36,025 nucleotides of DNA from S012-113 sp965368405 (GCA_965368405.1 CBDUMS010000027.1:1-36025); one strand, 5' to 3'; positions 25,713 to 34,493 are shown, counted from the first letter of the stretch. Translations and numbers: made by a program. The notes: a model not told the origin generated them from the sequence alone.

Positions 25713-26597
25713 ATGAAATTAATAATTAAGAACTTATCTAAGACCTATAAAAACGGGGTTAAAGCGATAGACGATCTGAATATAGAAATCGGGGCAGGCA
25801 TGTTTGGCCTCCTTGGACCGAATGGTGCCGGCAAATCAACACTGATGCGAACAATTGCAACCCTGCAAAGTCCAGATGTAGGCAGCATAACATTTGGCGA
25901 TATTGATGTGCTCAATGACAAGATGTCCTTACGTAAAGTTTTGGGCTATCTGCCACAATCATTTGGCGTATACCCTAAAATGTCTGCAGAGGAGCTTTTA
26001 GACTATTTTGCAACACTTAAAGGAGTCTCATCGCAATCAGATAGGGAGAAACTGGTTAAGGAAGTTCTTGAGATTACCAATCTTTATGAGGTACGCAGAA
26101 AACATGTTGCAGGTTATTCTGGGGGTATGAAACAACGTTTCGGTATTGCCCAACTGTTATTGAATAATCCCAAATTGATTATTGTCGATGAGCCAACCGC
26201 AGGTTTAGATCCTGCCGAGAGAAATCGTTTCCTTAATGTACTACGCGAGGTGGGCACCAATTGTACTGTAATATTCTCAACACATATCGTTGATGATGTA
26301 AAAGAGCTCTGCCATGAGATGGCGATATTAAATGGTGGCAAAATTTTAAGCCATACTACACCGGAAGAAGCCACGAAGGTCATAGAAGGACAAATTTGGA
26401 CACGCAGAATTGACCGAACGGAGTTGGAGGAAATGGAAGCAAGCTTTAATGTACTTTCTTCGAATTATAATCAGGATAATTCCTTGAATATTAGAGTGCA
26501 AGCCTTGAGCTTGCCTTCCGAAGAATTTACGGCTGCAACCCCACAATTAGATGATGTTTATTTCATGGCATTGAAGTCGGAAGAGACTCCTGCTTAA
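25713..26597 (+). CDS. ABC transporter ATP-binding protein
   Basis: 294 aa ATPase of the ABC-2 exporter type. Walker A GPNGAGKST (35-43), Q-loop in YLPQSFG (79-85), signature YSGGMKQR (135-142), Walker B LIIVDE (155-160) followed by PTAGLDP, and H-loop in IFSTHIVDD. The C-terminal ~80 residues form the accessory domain common in drug or lantibiotic exporter ATPases. The gene lies 33 nt before the permease/peptidase fusion, which is its evident partner. Upstream is a 19-bp palindrome. Confidence 0.94.
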   Translation: MKLIIKNLSKTYKNGVKAIDDLNIEIGAGMFGLLGPNGAGKSTLMRTIATLQSPDVGSITFGDIDVLNDKMSLRKVLGYLPQSFGVYPKMSAEELLDYFATLKGVSSQSDREKLVKEVLEITNLYEVRRKHVAGYSGGMKQRFGIAQLLLNNPKLIIVDEPTAGLDPAERNRFLNVLREVGTNCTVIFSTHIVDDVKELCHEMAILNGGKILSHTTPEEATKVIEGQIWTRRIDRTELEEMEASFNVLSSNYNQDNSLNIRVQALSLPSEEFTAATPQLDDVYFMALKSEETPA

Positions 26598-26630
26598 ACC
26601 ATATCTGATAAAATCTTATAAAAATCTCGT

Positions 26631-29600
26631 ATGTTTTTAACGATCTTCAAACACGAAATACGCTACTGGTTTAAGCAACCGGCGTTTTATATCTATTTGG
26701 GTGTGTTTTTTGCACTATCTATTTTCTTTGCCGGTAGCTCGGCTGGGTTATTCGATTTCCTTACCGTAACAACAGGATCTTCACGTATTGTTAACTCACC
26801 AATCGGCATAAATGGCCTGCTCAATGGACTTGCCATATTCATATTTTTCTTATTCCCATCGATAATCGGAGCATCTATCTACAGGGACTATAAGAGTGAA
26901 ATGCATACGATTCTTTACTCCTATCCTTTTACTAAAACTGATTATCTCTTTGCGAAATTCTTGAGCTCATTGGTTATCGTAACGCTTATTGTTCTTGCTA
27001 TTGGCATAGCTATGTTCATTGGTTTTCGCTTTCCTGGTACAAACCAGGAGATTGTAGGCCCTTTTGTTTTCTCTGCTTATCTACAATCCTACCTCGTTTA
27101 CGTGCTGCCGAACGTAATCCTTTTTGGTGCGATAGTATTTGCGGTAGTTACCTTCACGCGTAATATAGCCGCTGGCTTTATTACGGTAGTAATGTTAATG
27201 CTGGTTCAAGGCATCGTGGCGAATATTCTTTCGGATCCAGATTTGCGCTATTTATCAGCACTGATCGACCCGTTTGGAGAACAAGCCGCGAACTATTATA
27301 CAAAGTATTGGACCGTAGCTGAGCAGAATGAACAACTACTACCTGTAACAGGTGTTATTATCTATAATCGGCTAATCTGGCTCTGTGTCGCCTTATTAGT
27401 TTTTGGGTTTGTTTATAAAGTGTTCAGCTTTAGTCAGGATGCAATAAGCTTTAGTTTCCGTAAACAAAAAGGTGAAGTTGTTACTAAGCGAAATTTCGGT
27501 GGTATTACACGAATCAATCTGCCCAAGGTTACTTTCGATTATGGTTTTAAACAGCAGTTACAAACCCTTTGGCGACTGTCGGTTATCGATTTTAAGTATA
27601 TCATTAAAAATTGGCCGTTTTATAGCATTGTTCTCGTAGGTCTAATATTTATCCTTCTGACATCCATGGTGTTAGGAGAACTTTTCGGAACTAAAACTTT
27701 ACCTGTTACCTGGCAGATTCTATTGGTACCCGGAAACAGTTTTGCTCTATTTATTAACCTTACAACTTTTCTCTATGCCGGCATGTTGGTTCATAGAGCT
27801 CGAATCGATAGGATAAACCATTTAGTAGATGTAACACCAGTGCCAAATTGGGTACTAATACTCTCGAAGCTTCTTGCGATAATGAAAATGCAACTGCTAT
27901 TGCTATTCGTAATATTGCTTGGAGGTATTGCTATACAGGTTTATAACGATTATTATAATTTCGAATTAGGACATTACCTGTTCGAACTATATCTTCTGAA
28001 CTTTATTCATTTTGTAATCTGGGCATTCCTTGCACTAATTGTTCAGACTATTATCCGAAACCCCTATTTAGGGTTGTTTATCCTTTTAGTTCTGTCGATT
28101 GGTATTCCATTATTATCATCTGCCGGAGTCGAACAATCTATTTTTAAGTACAATCAAGCACCAGGATTTTCGTATTCGGACATGAATGGATATGGCACAT
28201 CCATTAGGCCTTACATGATGCATAAGTTGTATTGGCTATTTGTAGGATTATCTTTCTTAATCATAACGGGATTATTTTGGGTAAGAGGACTGCCGCAAAC
28301 CTTTAAAGAACGCTTATTGATTGCGAGTAAGCGTTTTCAGGGCAAAACAGTCATCGGTTTCTTCGTTTGTGTAATTATTGCTTTAAGTATTGGTTCTTGG
28401 TTGTATTACGAAAACAACATTGTTAGAACTCGCTTATCCTCTAAGGAGCGCGAAGAACAGACGGTGGAATGGGAAAAGAAGTATAAGAAATACGAAGATA
28501 TGACGCAGCCTCGGATCATTGGGGTAACGGCACATGTCGATTTATTCCCTGAAACGCTTGACTTTGAGGCAAAGGCTGAATATCGAATGATTAATAAGAC
28601 CAATGAATTAATTGATACCTTATTACTGAATTATACCGATTTCCCTAGTGAATTTGAATTTGACAGAGCCCTTACCTTGGTTTCCGAAGACACGGTTTAT
28701 AATTTCAATATCTACACCTTCGATAGGTCACTTGAGCCAGGAGACAGCTTGGAACTATCCTTTACTGTAAAAAATAAGCCTAACCGCTACCTGAGAACAA
28801 ATTCACCAGTACGTGAAAATGGCACGTTCATTAATAATAGAGCTATTTTCCCCTCGCTTGGTTATAGCGGTGGTGAGCTCACGGATGATGAGATTCGTGA
28901 AAAATACGGCCTTCCTCCGAATAAACTTAAACCACATCCATCGGATACCACAGCGCTTGGAAATACCTATATTGCTAAAGATGCCGATTGGATAGAATTC
29001 GAAGCTACCGTGAGTACCTCTCCCGATCAGATTGCTATTGCTCCGGGTTACCTTCAAAAAGAATGGAATGAGAATGGCAGACGCTACTTTCATTATAAGA
29101 TGGATAGTAAAATCTTAAATTTCTACGCCTTTAATTCAGCGCGATATGAAGTAAAGAAGGATAAATGGAATGATGTCAATATCGAAGTTTACTACCATCC
29201 TGGTCATGAATATAATCTAGACAGAATGATCGCCGGTGTTAAGGCATCGCTCGATTATAATTCCGAAAACTTTAGTCCATATCAACATCAACAAGTTAGA
29301 ATCCTCGAATTTCCGAGAACCGGCGGTGGCTTCGCCCAGTCATTCCCGAATACCATTCCTTATTCTGAAGGACTTGGTTTTATTGCTGATGTTGATGATT
29401 CTGAAGAAGGCGGTGTAGACTATCCGTTTGCAGTAACCGTTCACGAGGTGGCACACCAGTGGTGGGCTCATCAAGTGATTGGTGCTGATGTTCTGGGAGC
29501 AACTATGCTTTCCGAGAGCTTATCAGAATATGTTTCATTAAAAGTTCTTGAGCATCAAAATGGTAAGGAGAAAATGCGAAAGTTTTTAAAGAATTCTCTC

Positions 29601-30284
29601 GACACCTATCTACGGCAACGCACAACAGAACGGAAACGTGAAAAAGCACTAATGTATAATGATGGACAAGGATATATTCGATATCAGAAAGGCTCATTAG
29701 TGTTTTATGCCCTTAGCGACTATATTGGAGAAGAGCGCTTAAATAAGGCATTGAAAGGCTATGTAGAAAAGGTTAAATTTCAAGAACCTCCCTATACGAC
29801 TTCCATCGAAATGGTTGACTCGATAAAAGCAGTTACGCCAGATTCGTTAATGTATGTGATAACCGACATGTTCGAAAATATCACGCTCTATAAAAACAGA
29901 ATTGTTGATGTTTCTTCTACCCAATTGGATAATGGAAAATACCAGGTAGATATAGAATTCGACGTAAGCAAATATCGTAACGATGAAAAGGGTAAGCGTT
30001 ATTATACTACAGAAATGGGCGATTCAATTTCTTATCAAACTGAAAAAATGCGTAAACCTGAGTATTCGGCTCCATTAGCAGATTATATAGAAATCGGAAT
30101 TTTTGGCGAAGAAGAAATCGAGGGTGAAAAGAAAGAAGTCGAACTCTACTTACAAAAGCATAAGATAACCGAAATCAACAATAAAATAACGCTTATTGTA
30201 GATCAGGAACCAAAGGAGGTGGGTGTTGATCCGTTTAATAAACTAATTGATACGAACTCGGAAGATAATAGACGGACATTATAA
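26631..30284 (+). CDS. ABC-2 permease fused to an M1-type metallopeptidase domain
   Basis: 1217 aa. Two blocks of about six membrane segments (roughly residues 15-270 and 320-600) form the permease; a charged stretch at 600-630 leads to a large extracytoplasmic region ending in an M1 aminopeptidase-like domain. The zinc motif is HEVAHQWW (His938, Glu939, His942), with the third ligand likely Glu962 in LSESLSEY. This spacing is HExxH-x19-E, one residue longer than the canonical x18. The exopeptidase GxMEN motif is not seen; the corresponding region reads GGGFAQSFPNTIPYSE. Such fusions occur across Bacteroidota, but their substrate is not known to me. With the upstream ATPase it probably makes a complete exporter coupled to peptide cleavage outside the inner membrane. 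Confidence 0.92.
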   Translation: MFLTIFKHEIRYWFKQPAFYIYLGVFFALSIFFAGSSAGLFDFLTVTTGSSRIVNSPIGINGLLNGLAIFIFFLFPSIIGASIYRDYKSEMHTILYSYPFTKTDYLFAKFLSSLVIVTLIVLAIGIAMFIGFRFPGTNQEIVGPFVFSAYLQSYLVYVLPNVILFGAIVFAVVTFTRNIAAGFITVVMLMLVQGIVANILSDPDLRYLSALIDPFGEQAANYYTKYWTVAEQNEQLLPVTGVIIYNRLIWLCVALLVFGFVYKVFSFSQDAISFSFRKQKGEVVTKRNFGGITRINLPKVTFDYGFKQQLQTLWRLSVIDFKYIIKNWPFYSIVLVGLIFILLTSMVLGELFGTKTLPVTWQILLVPGNSFALFINLTTFLYAGMLVHRARIDRINHLVDVTPVPNWVLILSKLLAIMKMQLLLLFVILLGGIAIQVYNDYYNFELGHYLFELYLLNFIHFVIWAFLALIVQTIIRNPYLGLFILLVLSIGIPLLSSAGVEQSIFKYNQAPGFSYSDMNGYGTSIRPYMMHKLYWLFVGLSFLIITGLFWVRGLPQTFKERLLIASKRFQGKTVIGFFVCVIIALSIGSWLYYENNIVRTRLSSKEREEQTVEWEKKYKKYEDMTQPRIIGVTAHVDLFPETLDFEAKAEYRMINKTNELIDTLLLNYTDFPSEFEFDRALTLVSEDTVYNFNIYTFDRSLEPGDSLELSFTVKNKPNRYLRTNSPVRENGTFINNRAIFPSLGYSGGELTDDEIREKYGLPPNKLKPHPSDTTALGNTYIAKDADWIEFEATVSTSPDQIAIAPGYLQKEWNENGRRYFHYKMDSKILNFYAFNSARYEVKKDKWNDVNIEVYYHPGHEYNLDRMIAGVKASLDYNSENFSPYQHQQVRILEFPRTGGGFAQSFPNTIPYSEGLGFIADVDDSEEGGVDYPFAVTVHEVAHQWWAHQVIGADVLGATMLSESLSEYVSLKVLEHQNGKEKMRKFLKNSLDTYLRQRTTERKREKALMYNDGQGYIRYQKGSLVFYALSDYIGEERLNKALKGYVEKVKFQEPPYTTSIEMVDSIKAVTPDSLMYVITDMFENITLYKNRIVDVSSTQLDNGKYQVDIEFDVSKYRNDEKGKRYYTTEMGDSISYQTEKMRKPEYSAPLADYIEIGIFGEEEIEGEKKEVELYLQKHKITEINNKITLIVDQEPKEVGVDPFNKLIDTNSEDNRRTL

Positions 30285-30382
30285 AGAACTTGGCTGCTGG
30301 ATAACGAACTTTCTGAATCTTTGATTAGTTATAATAAAGGCATGCATAAGCATGGTTATTCAGTCAATAAAAGAAAATCCAG

Positions 30383-30799
30383 GTGCTCTTCAAAACGTCT
30401 TACTCCTCTAAAGAAACCAAAGAGGCTATTGAAAATTTGGTTGGGAAGCCCTTTGGCATTATTGAACGATTTAAACTAGGTGGGGTTGGATCGCAACGGC
30501 TTTTAGTTGATCATGCCGATAAGGAGGTGAACGCAATAATAAAAGCGCAAAACACACCACCATTCACGAATATAGAACTTCGACCTAATGGCATTATCCT
30601 TTGGTTTAGGGTAAAACTAGATAATTGGGCGCTTGTACTACCCTATTATCAAGTGAATATATTCAGAAACACCAACGATATAACCCTTCACGCAAATCAA
30701 TGGAAGATAAGGATGGTAGCCGCTAATAATCTATCGCTTGACTTAAGGTTTTTTCAAAAGCTATTGCAACTCAAAGGCAGTGCCCAGAATTCAATCTAA
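30383..30799 (+). CDS. Hypothetical protein
   Basis: 138 aa, read from a GTG at 30383; an in-frame stop lies 15 nt upstream, so the start cannot be far off. There is no signal peptide and no strong membrane segment. Visible segments are a helical N-terminus (SKETKEAIENLVGK), a beta-rich middle (NGIILWFRVKLDNWALVLPYYQVNIF) and a C-terminal helix (LSLDLRFFQKLLQ). I do not recognise the family. Its stop is directly abutted by the stop codon of the convergent DoxX-like gene. Confidence 0.6.
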   Translation: MLFKTSYSSKETKEAIENLVGKPFGIIERFKLGGVGSQRLLVDHADKEVNAIIKAQNTPPFTNIELRPNGIILWFRVKLDNWALVLPYYQVNIFRNTNDITLHANQWKIRMVAANNLSLDLRFFQKLLQLKGSAQNSI

Positions 30800-31174
30800 T
30801 TATTTAGTATGCCAAAAAGACCACGCAATAAGCAAAGGGTGCACTACAACAAGTCGCACCCAGGCTATAAGTAATCCGGTACACAAGCCACCATCCACAC
30901 AACCATCTAACTGAATGAAATAGACATGAGAAGGAATAAATGCGATAAGCATAAGGAGAATTCCCCATGCCGACAACTTTCTGGTTCTTTCGAAGATTAA
31001 CCCAAGCGCTAACAACATCTCTGCAATTCCACTAATCGTATTGATCAGACGCGGATAACCTAGAAACTCTGGAATTAAGGGAAAGTAAAATTCTGGATTT
31101 ACAAAATGATTGATGCCAGCAACAGCATAAAATACAATTATTAACCAGAGGCTTAGTTTTTTAAGCCGATTCAT
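30800..31174 (-). CDS. DoxX-like four-helix membrane protein
   Basis: 124 aa with four membrane segments (about 8-26, 45-62, 68-86, 101-120) and the DoxX-type N-terminal pattern FYAVAGINHFVNPEFYFPLIPEFLG followed by ISGIAEMLLALGL. DoxX-like proteins are small integral membrane proteins of poorly defined, possibly redox-related, function. Two Cys (CVDGGLC) lie in the loop before the last helix. It has no clear operon partner. Confidence 0.8.
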   Translation of the reverse strand: MNRLKKLSLWLIIVFYAVAGINHFVNPEFYFPLIPEFLGYPRLINTISGIAEMLLALGLIFERTRKLSAWGILLMLIAFIPSHVYFIQLDGCVDGGLCTGLLIAWVRLVVVHPLLIAWSFWHTK

Positions 31175-31199
31175 ATTGATAATCGCTTTATAGTAAAGA

Positions 31200-31364
31200 C
31201 TAAGCTAAGGCATCTATTTTGTCAAGTACTTCTTGCGCTTTGGCCGCTACTTTATCGCTTTCTATTCGATTAATTGTCGATAGGCGATGAGATTCTTTTA
31301 GAAGCTTATCATATTGAGCAAAGAGAATTTCCTTTTCTGATTTCTTTTTAAATAATCCGAACAT
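31200..31364 (-). CDS. Small conserved protein, Lacal_2735-like
   Basis: A 54-aa frame from ATG at 31364 to TAG at 31200. It begins MFGLFKKKSEKE, continues with a helical LLKESHRLSTINRIESDK segment and ends KIDALA. This pattern matches the short Bacteroidota proteins annotated as Lacal_2735 family, from memory. It is soluble and probably a helical hairpin; function unknown. Without it this would be a 311-nt empty gap. Confidence 0.75.
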   Translation of the reverse strand: MFGLFKKKSEKEILFAQYDKLLKESHRLSTINRIESDKVAAKAQEVLDKIDALA

Positions 31365-31485
31365 TAGTCTAATCTATTAGTAAGTAAATGATGAGGACAA
31401 TAGAATGCCTCTGTTATTGTATAAACAAAAAATATTCACAAAGAGTTTAGAAATGCTCGAGATAGCTTATAAGATTAGTGGAGCG

Positions 31486-31707
31486 CTAATCTTCGTCTTC
31501 TTCTTTATTCTTTTTCTTGGCGGGAGGTTCTTCCTCAGGGGGTGAATCTACAATATTACCATATTCATCAACATAGGCAATCATATCATCAAAAGATGCA
31601 GTAGATGCATCACGCTCCTCTTTTTTTTGTCTCTTCTCGTCTTTTTTCTTCTGTTTTTTTTGTGCTCTCTGGTTCTTTAAAAAAGCATTAAAGTTTTTTC
31701 TACCCAT
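31486..31707 (-). CDS. Small conserved Lys/Glu-rich protein
   Basis: 73 aa in three parts: a very basic N-terminal half (KKQKKKDEKRQKKEERD, residues 16-32), a hydrophobic core FDDMIAYVDEYGNIVDSPP (residues 39-57), and an acidic/basic tail ending EEDED. The core motif recurs in small Bacteroidota proteins I recall near cold-shock genes, though none is visible here. The basic half suggests RNA or ribosome contact (inference). The coding strand holds two runs of eight A. Confidence 0.75.
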   Translation of the reverse strand: MGRKNFNAFLKNQRAQKKQKKKDEKRQKKEERDASTASFDDMIAYVDEYGNIVDSPPEEEPPAKKKNKEEDED

Positions 31708-31736
31708 AAATTAGTGATTTTATCAAAGATTGATAG

Positions 31737-31756
31737 AATAGGCCGTTTTTCCTATT
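31737..31756 (-). terminator. Short hairpin in the gap upstream of the Lys-rich gene
   Basis: AATAGG (31737-31742) and CCTATT (31751-31756) pair perfectly around an 8-nt loop. On the - strand it follows the 31855-32076 gene by about 100 nt. No proper T-run follows, so a terminator role is weakly supported. Confidence 0.25.
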
Positions 31757-31854
31757 TATATCCGATAATTAAGTTCCCGAAATAGTTTTATTGACTATTT
31801 AACCATTATGTCTTAACTCAATTTGCTTTGCTAAGGACAATTATAACCAGTATT

Positions 31855-32076
31855 TTAAGAGTATGGTAAACGTTGTCTCGGTAAAGCAGAACGCTTGGCT
31901 ATTGTCGGGATAATGCCAGCAGACCACTGCTTATTACTAATCCATTCATCAAGCTTCATTTGTTCTTCAACTGTTAGATATCTTTTCGCTTTCCGGTATT
32001 CTTTTTTGAATAAATCAACATCAAATCTTACTTGGTCAAGTACATGCTGATAATATTCCAAGAATGAAGTTTTCAT
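31855..32076 (-). CDS. Small hypothetical protein
   Basis: 73 aa from ATG at 32076; a TTG at 32082 would add two residues. The N-terminal two thirds is helical and charged (MKTSFLEYYQHVLDQV, FKKEYRKAKRYL, QMKLDEWI), with a basic C-terminus (IAKRSALPRQRLPYS). There is no signal peptide. Short proteins beginning in a similar way occur in other Bacteroidota by my recollection, but I know no function. It lies on the same strand downstream of hsp20, beyond the strong hairpin. Confidence 0.6.
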   Translation of the reverse strand: MKTSFLEYYQHVLDQVRFDVDLFKKEYRKAKRYLTVEEQMKLDEWISNKQWSAGIIPTIAKRSALPRQRLPYS

Positions 32077-32138
32077 GGTCAACTAAGATTATAATCAGTA
32101 ATTAACAATAATGACCCCCAATGTATTTTGGAAGTTAG

Positions 32139-32169
32139 TATTGAGGTTGGCAAAAAGCCAACCTCAATA
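32139..32169 (-). terminator. 13-bp perfect hairpin after hsp20
   Basis: TATTGAGGTTGGC (32139-32151) and GCCAACCTCAATA (32157-32169) pair over all 13 bp with a 5-nt loop (TTTTT on the - strand). It starts 6 nt after the hsp20 stop. It is the strongest stem in the window and a likely terminator or mRNA 3' stabiliser, although the T-run is in the loop and not after the stem. Confidence 0.7.
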
Positions 32170-32175
32170 GTGCAA

Positions 32176-32637
32176 TTAAGAAATTTTAATTGTTTTTAGA
32201 GGTTTCTTCTTCGCTTCCTCACGCTTAGGAAGTACCAGTTCTAAAATACCATTATTATATTTTGCAGCAATTTTATTGGCATCTACAGTCTCTGGTAAGG
32301 TAAATGTCCTTTGAAATGACTGAAAACTAAACTCTTTCCTAGTATACTGCGAATCAGAGGTATCTTCATCCTCTTTTCGCAACTCAGAGGATATTGTCAA
32401 TAAGTTATTGTCTAGAGTTACTTCAAAGTCATCTTTGCTCATTCCAGGAGCCGCCACTTCTACAGTAAATCCACTTTCCGATTCATGAATATTTACTTTC
32501 GGAATTGAAGTCCCAGTATCCGAGCTAGATAACCAGTCGGTGTCAAAAAGATCTCTAGTTAAGAAATCATCAAATAAATTTCTCATTAGTGGAGCGTACC
32601 CACTATTTCTCTTAATAATTGTCATCGTTTTATTCAT
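32176..32637 (-). CDS. Hsp20/alpha-crystallin family small heat shock protein
   Basis: ATP-independent holdase chaperone. The alpha-crystallin domain is clear: PKVNIHESESGFTVEVAAPGMSKDDFEVTLDNNLLTI, then EFSFQSFQRTFTLPETVDANKIAAKYNNGILELVLPK, ending with KTIKIS. The N-terminal arm contains LFDDFLTRDLFDTDW. Family members usually begin near MTIIKRN, coded from 32625; I give the ATG at 32637, and one at 32652 is also possible. A perfect 13-bp hairpin follows the gene. Confidence 0.93.
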   Translation of the reverse strand: MNKTMTIIKRNSGYAPLMRNLFDDFLTRDLFDTDWLSSSDTGTSIPKVNIHESESGFTVEVAAPGMSKDDFEVTLDNNLLTISSELRKEDEDTSDSQYTRKEFSFQSFQRTFTLPETVDANKIAAKYNNGILELVLPKREEAKKKPLKTIKIS

Positions 32638-32652
32638 TTTAGAGTTAAACAT

Positions 32653-32929
32653 TATACCATATACATCTTCATTAAGATGAATTCAAGCCACAGCATCGGT
32701 GCTAAAACATTTACAATAAGTCAGAGTAAAACTTTGGTCGTTACCAAAAACTATATAGCAAGTGATATGCCAAAAATCAGGAGGCCAATAAACAATATAG
32801 CTCTCATTTGGAAAAGGAAAAAATGTCAGATTGCCGCTTATATATGACAAGAAATATTGCCAAAATGACACATTATGAAGCTTTGATGTCGATTTTGAAA
32901 ATTACGAAGATATCAGATTATATCCCGAT
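32653..32929. other. Gap upstream of hsp20 with a 16-nt inverted repeat
   Basis: This 277-nt stretch lies between the DUF4412-like and hsp20 genes, both on the - strand. The only structure I see is TTTGGT-CGTT-ACCAAA at 32733-32748, a perfect 6-bp inverted repeat about 95 nt upstream of the hsp20 start, which may be an operator. A 62-codon frame inside looks like chance. Confidence 0.35.
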
Positions 32930-33598
32930 CTAGTAGGTGCCGCCCACGCCCATAGCGTTCGTGAATTCCTCCATTGTCATTTTTTGATACCCTTCTGGAA
33001 TTACAAAGAGGTTATCGGGTTGATCACCTTTAGTAACATTAGTTGCAGAAATTTTCATTTTCATCCCCTCTTGAAATGTGAAATACTCCAGCGGAAACCC
33101 ATCCAGTGACTTAAACTCTTTATGCATCGCTCCGGTTATTTCCTTTGTGTACCAAACTTCTACAATACTGCCTTCGGCACTAACAGTTGCCTTATTACAG
33201 GTATAGCCAGCTATCTTCTTTGTATCGTTGAAGTACTTTATTTCTGGAGTGCCTGCTTCCCTTGCTGCTTCAGCTATCTCATCTTCGCTCATGGTAATGG
33301 CAATTTTCTGACCCATCATGTTCATCTTGATAAATGACTCATTAGTTTTTGTATCAGAAACAACCGTCTGAGATCCTCCCATCATATCCTGCACCATGGC
33401 AAATTTATTGTCCTTTAAATAAAAGACCATTTCTTTTGGAAGCATCGATTCCATAGCTGCGGCTTCTGCAGGAAGCTCTTCATAGCTAATGGCATACGTA
33501 ATCTTACCTTCGAAACTATTTTGAGCATAAGCCATGGCAGTGACCATAACAAATAATAATGCTATTACAATAGATCTGATTCTTGGAAAATATGGCAT
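32930..33598 (-). CDS. DUF4412-like secreted protein
   Basis: 222 aa with a signal peptide to about residue 25 (MAYAQ). The mature part starts NSFEGKITYAISYE, then strands with VFYLKDNKFAMVQDMMGG, KKIAGYTCNKA, VEVWYTKEI and a C-terminal LFVIPEGYQKMTMEEF. This series (an initial 'FEG-I-Y', central 'I-GY-C-KA', 'VWYT--I', final 'P-GY') is typical of DUF4412 and related GLPGLI-type periplasmic proteins of Bacteroidota. Mature part is Met-rich. Function unknown. A TAnnTTTG box lies upstream. Confidence 0.75.
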   Translation of the reverse strand: MPYFPRIRSIVIALLFVMVTAMAYAQNSFEGKITYAISYEELPAEAAAMESMLPKEMVFYLKDNKFAMVQDMMGGSQTVVSDTKTNESFIKMNMMGQKIAITMSEDEIAEAAREAGTPEIKYFNDTKKIAGYTCNKATVSAEGSIVEVWYTKEITGAMHKEFKSLDGFPLEYFTFQEGMKMKISATNVTKGDQPDNLFVIPEGYQKMTMEEFTNAMGVGGTY

Positions 33599-33630
33599 AT
33601 TTCTTAAAGTTTAATGGAAAAGTTGTTAAT

Positions 33631-33638
33631 CAAATTTA
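33631..33638 (-). promoter_or_regulatory. -7 promoter box for the DUF4412-like gene
   Basis: The - strand reads TAAATTTG, an exact TAnnTTTG match, 32 nt before the start codon. No -33 TTTG is seen at the standard distance; one lies only 14 nt upstream. Confidence 0.4.
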
Positions 33639-33865
33639 CATAAACTTTCCGGCAAAGACTTGCAAAAGCACGCCCATTAAATGTAACGTCTTTACTCGGT
33701 ACACCAACTCGCCTGATTTTTCGCTTGATATTGATTATTTAAACACTGCCCTCCAAAGTCGAGCTAAAATAACTATCCCTTTAAATTATCCTGAAGATAT
33801 ATATGATTGATTACCACTGGGATATTCACTAAGTTTTACCGTGGCTTGATACTAATATCGGTACG

Positions 33866-34480
33866 TTAAATCTTAAAAATAGTTGACGTTTCTATGGTTG
33901 TATCGTTAACGGTTGTTGCCTCGCATTTCCCAACTAAACTAAAAGGTACAAAGTCAATAAACTCATCCAAATTAGTAAAATAGTCGTTCCCATATTTTTG
34001 AGTCCCTTTGTAAAAGACCTGATTTACAATTAGATATTTATCTTTGAAATGCTCTTCTAATGTTGCAAATATTTTTTTTAGGTCAGGAAGTATGTACCAA
34101 ATTATTTCTGATAACATCACACACTCATGGCCTTTATAATTTTTAAGTTCAATGGAGATATCGGCAACCTCAAAGTTAAGATCTGGAAATATGGTTTTGG
34201 CTTTCTCAATAGCAACCGGAGAAATATCCACGCTTGTCGGAATTATATTTGTTTCACGCCTGATCCAATCCGCATAATACCCAAGTCCGCAACCACACTC
34301 AAGAATAGATTTAACATTAAAATTTTCAATATGAATTATCCCGCTTGTTCTTGAGTACTTATTCGGCTGTACCGACTGTGTCCACGGATCATTAAATTCA
34401 GAATACATTTCATCGAATTTACCAATGAATTCACCGTCTTTAATAACGTAATCGTGGTATGATTTTTCTTTTTCGCTCAT
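33866..34480 (-). CDS. Class I SAM-dependent methyltransferase
   Basis: 204 aa cytosolic protein. Rossmann motif I is SILECGCGLGYYADWI (58-73), with the acidic motif II in TSVDISPVAIEKA (82-94) and motif III near FEVADIS. The N-terminal DEMYSEFNDPWTQ and the LSEIIWYILPDL segment resemble NodS-like small-molecule methyltransferases, but the substrate cannot be inferred. It starts 13 nt after the CHRD/cupredoxin gene stop on the same strand, so the two are probably cotranscribed although no functional link is evident. Confidence 0.85.
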   Translation of the reverse strand: MSEKEKSYHDYVIKDGEFIGKFDEMYSEFNDPWTQSVQPNKYSRTSGIIHIENFNVKSILECGCGLGYYADWIRRETNIIPTSVDISPVAIEKAKTIFPDLNFEVADISIELKNYKGHECVMLSEIIWYILPDLKKIFATLEEHFKDKYLIVNQVFYKGTQKYGNDYFTNLDEFIDFVPFSLVGKCEATTVNDTTIETSTIFKI

Positions 34481-34493
34481 AACCTAAGGTTAA

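Noticed and set aside
30350..30363. CATGC/GCATG repeat before the 30383 gene
   Set aside because: Short 5-bp arms with no promoter box in register; not distinguishable from chance.
32683..32871. 62-codon frame on the - strand upstream of hsp20
   Set aside because: Composition is unusual (many Phe, Tyr, Trp, Cys) with no known pattern; it more likely reflects chance openness of the hsp20 upstream region.
33583..33810. 75-codon frame on the + strand
   Set aside because: It overlaps the start of the DUF4412-like gene and that gene's probable promoter, and its composition shows no signal peptide, domain or family pattern.
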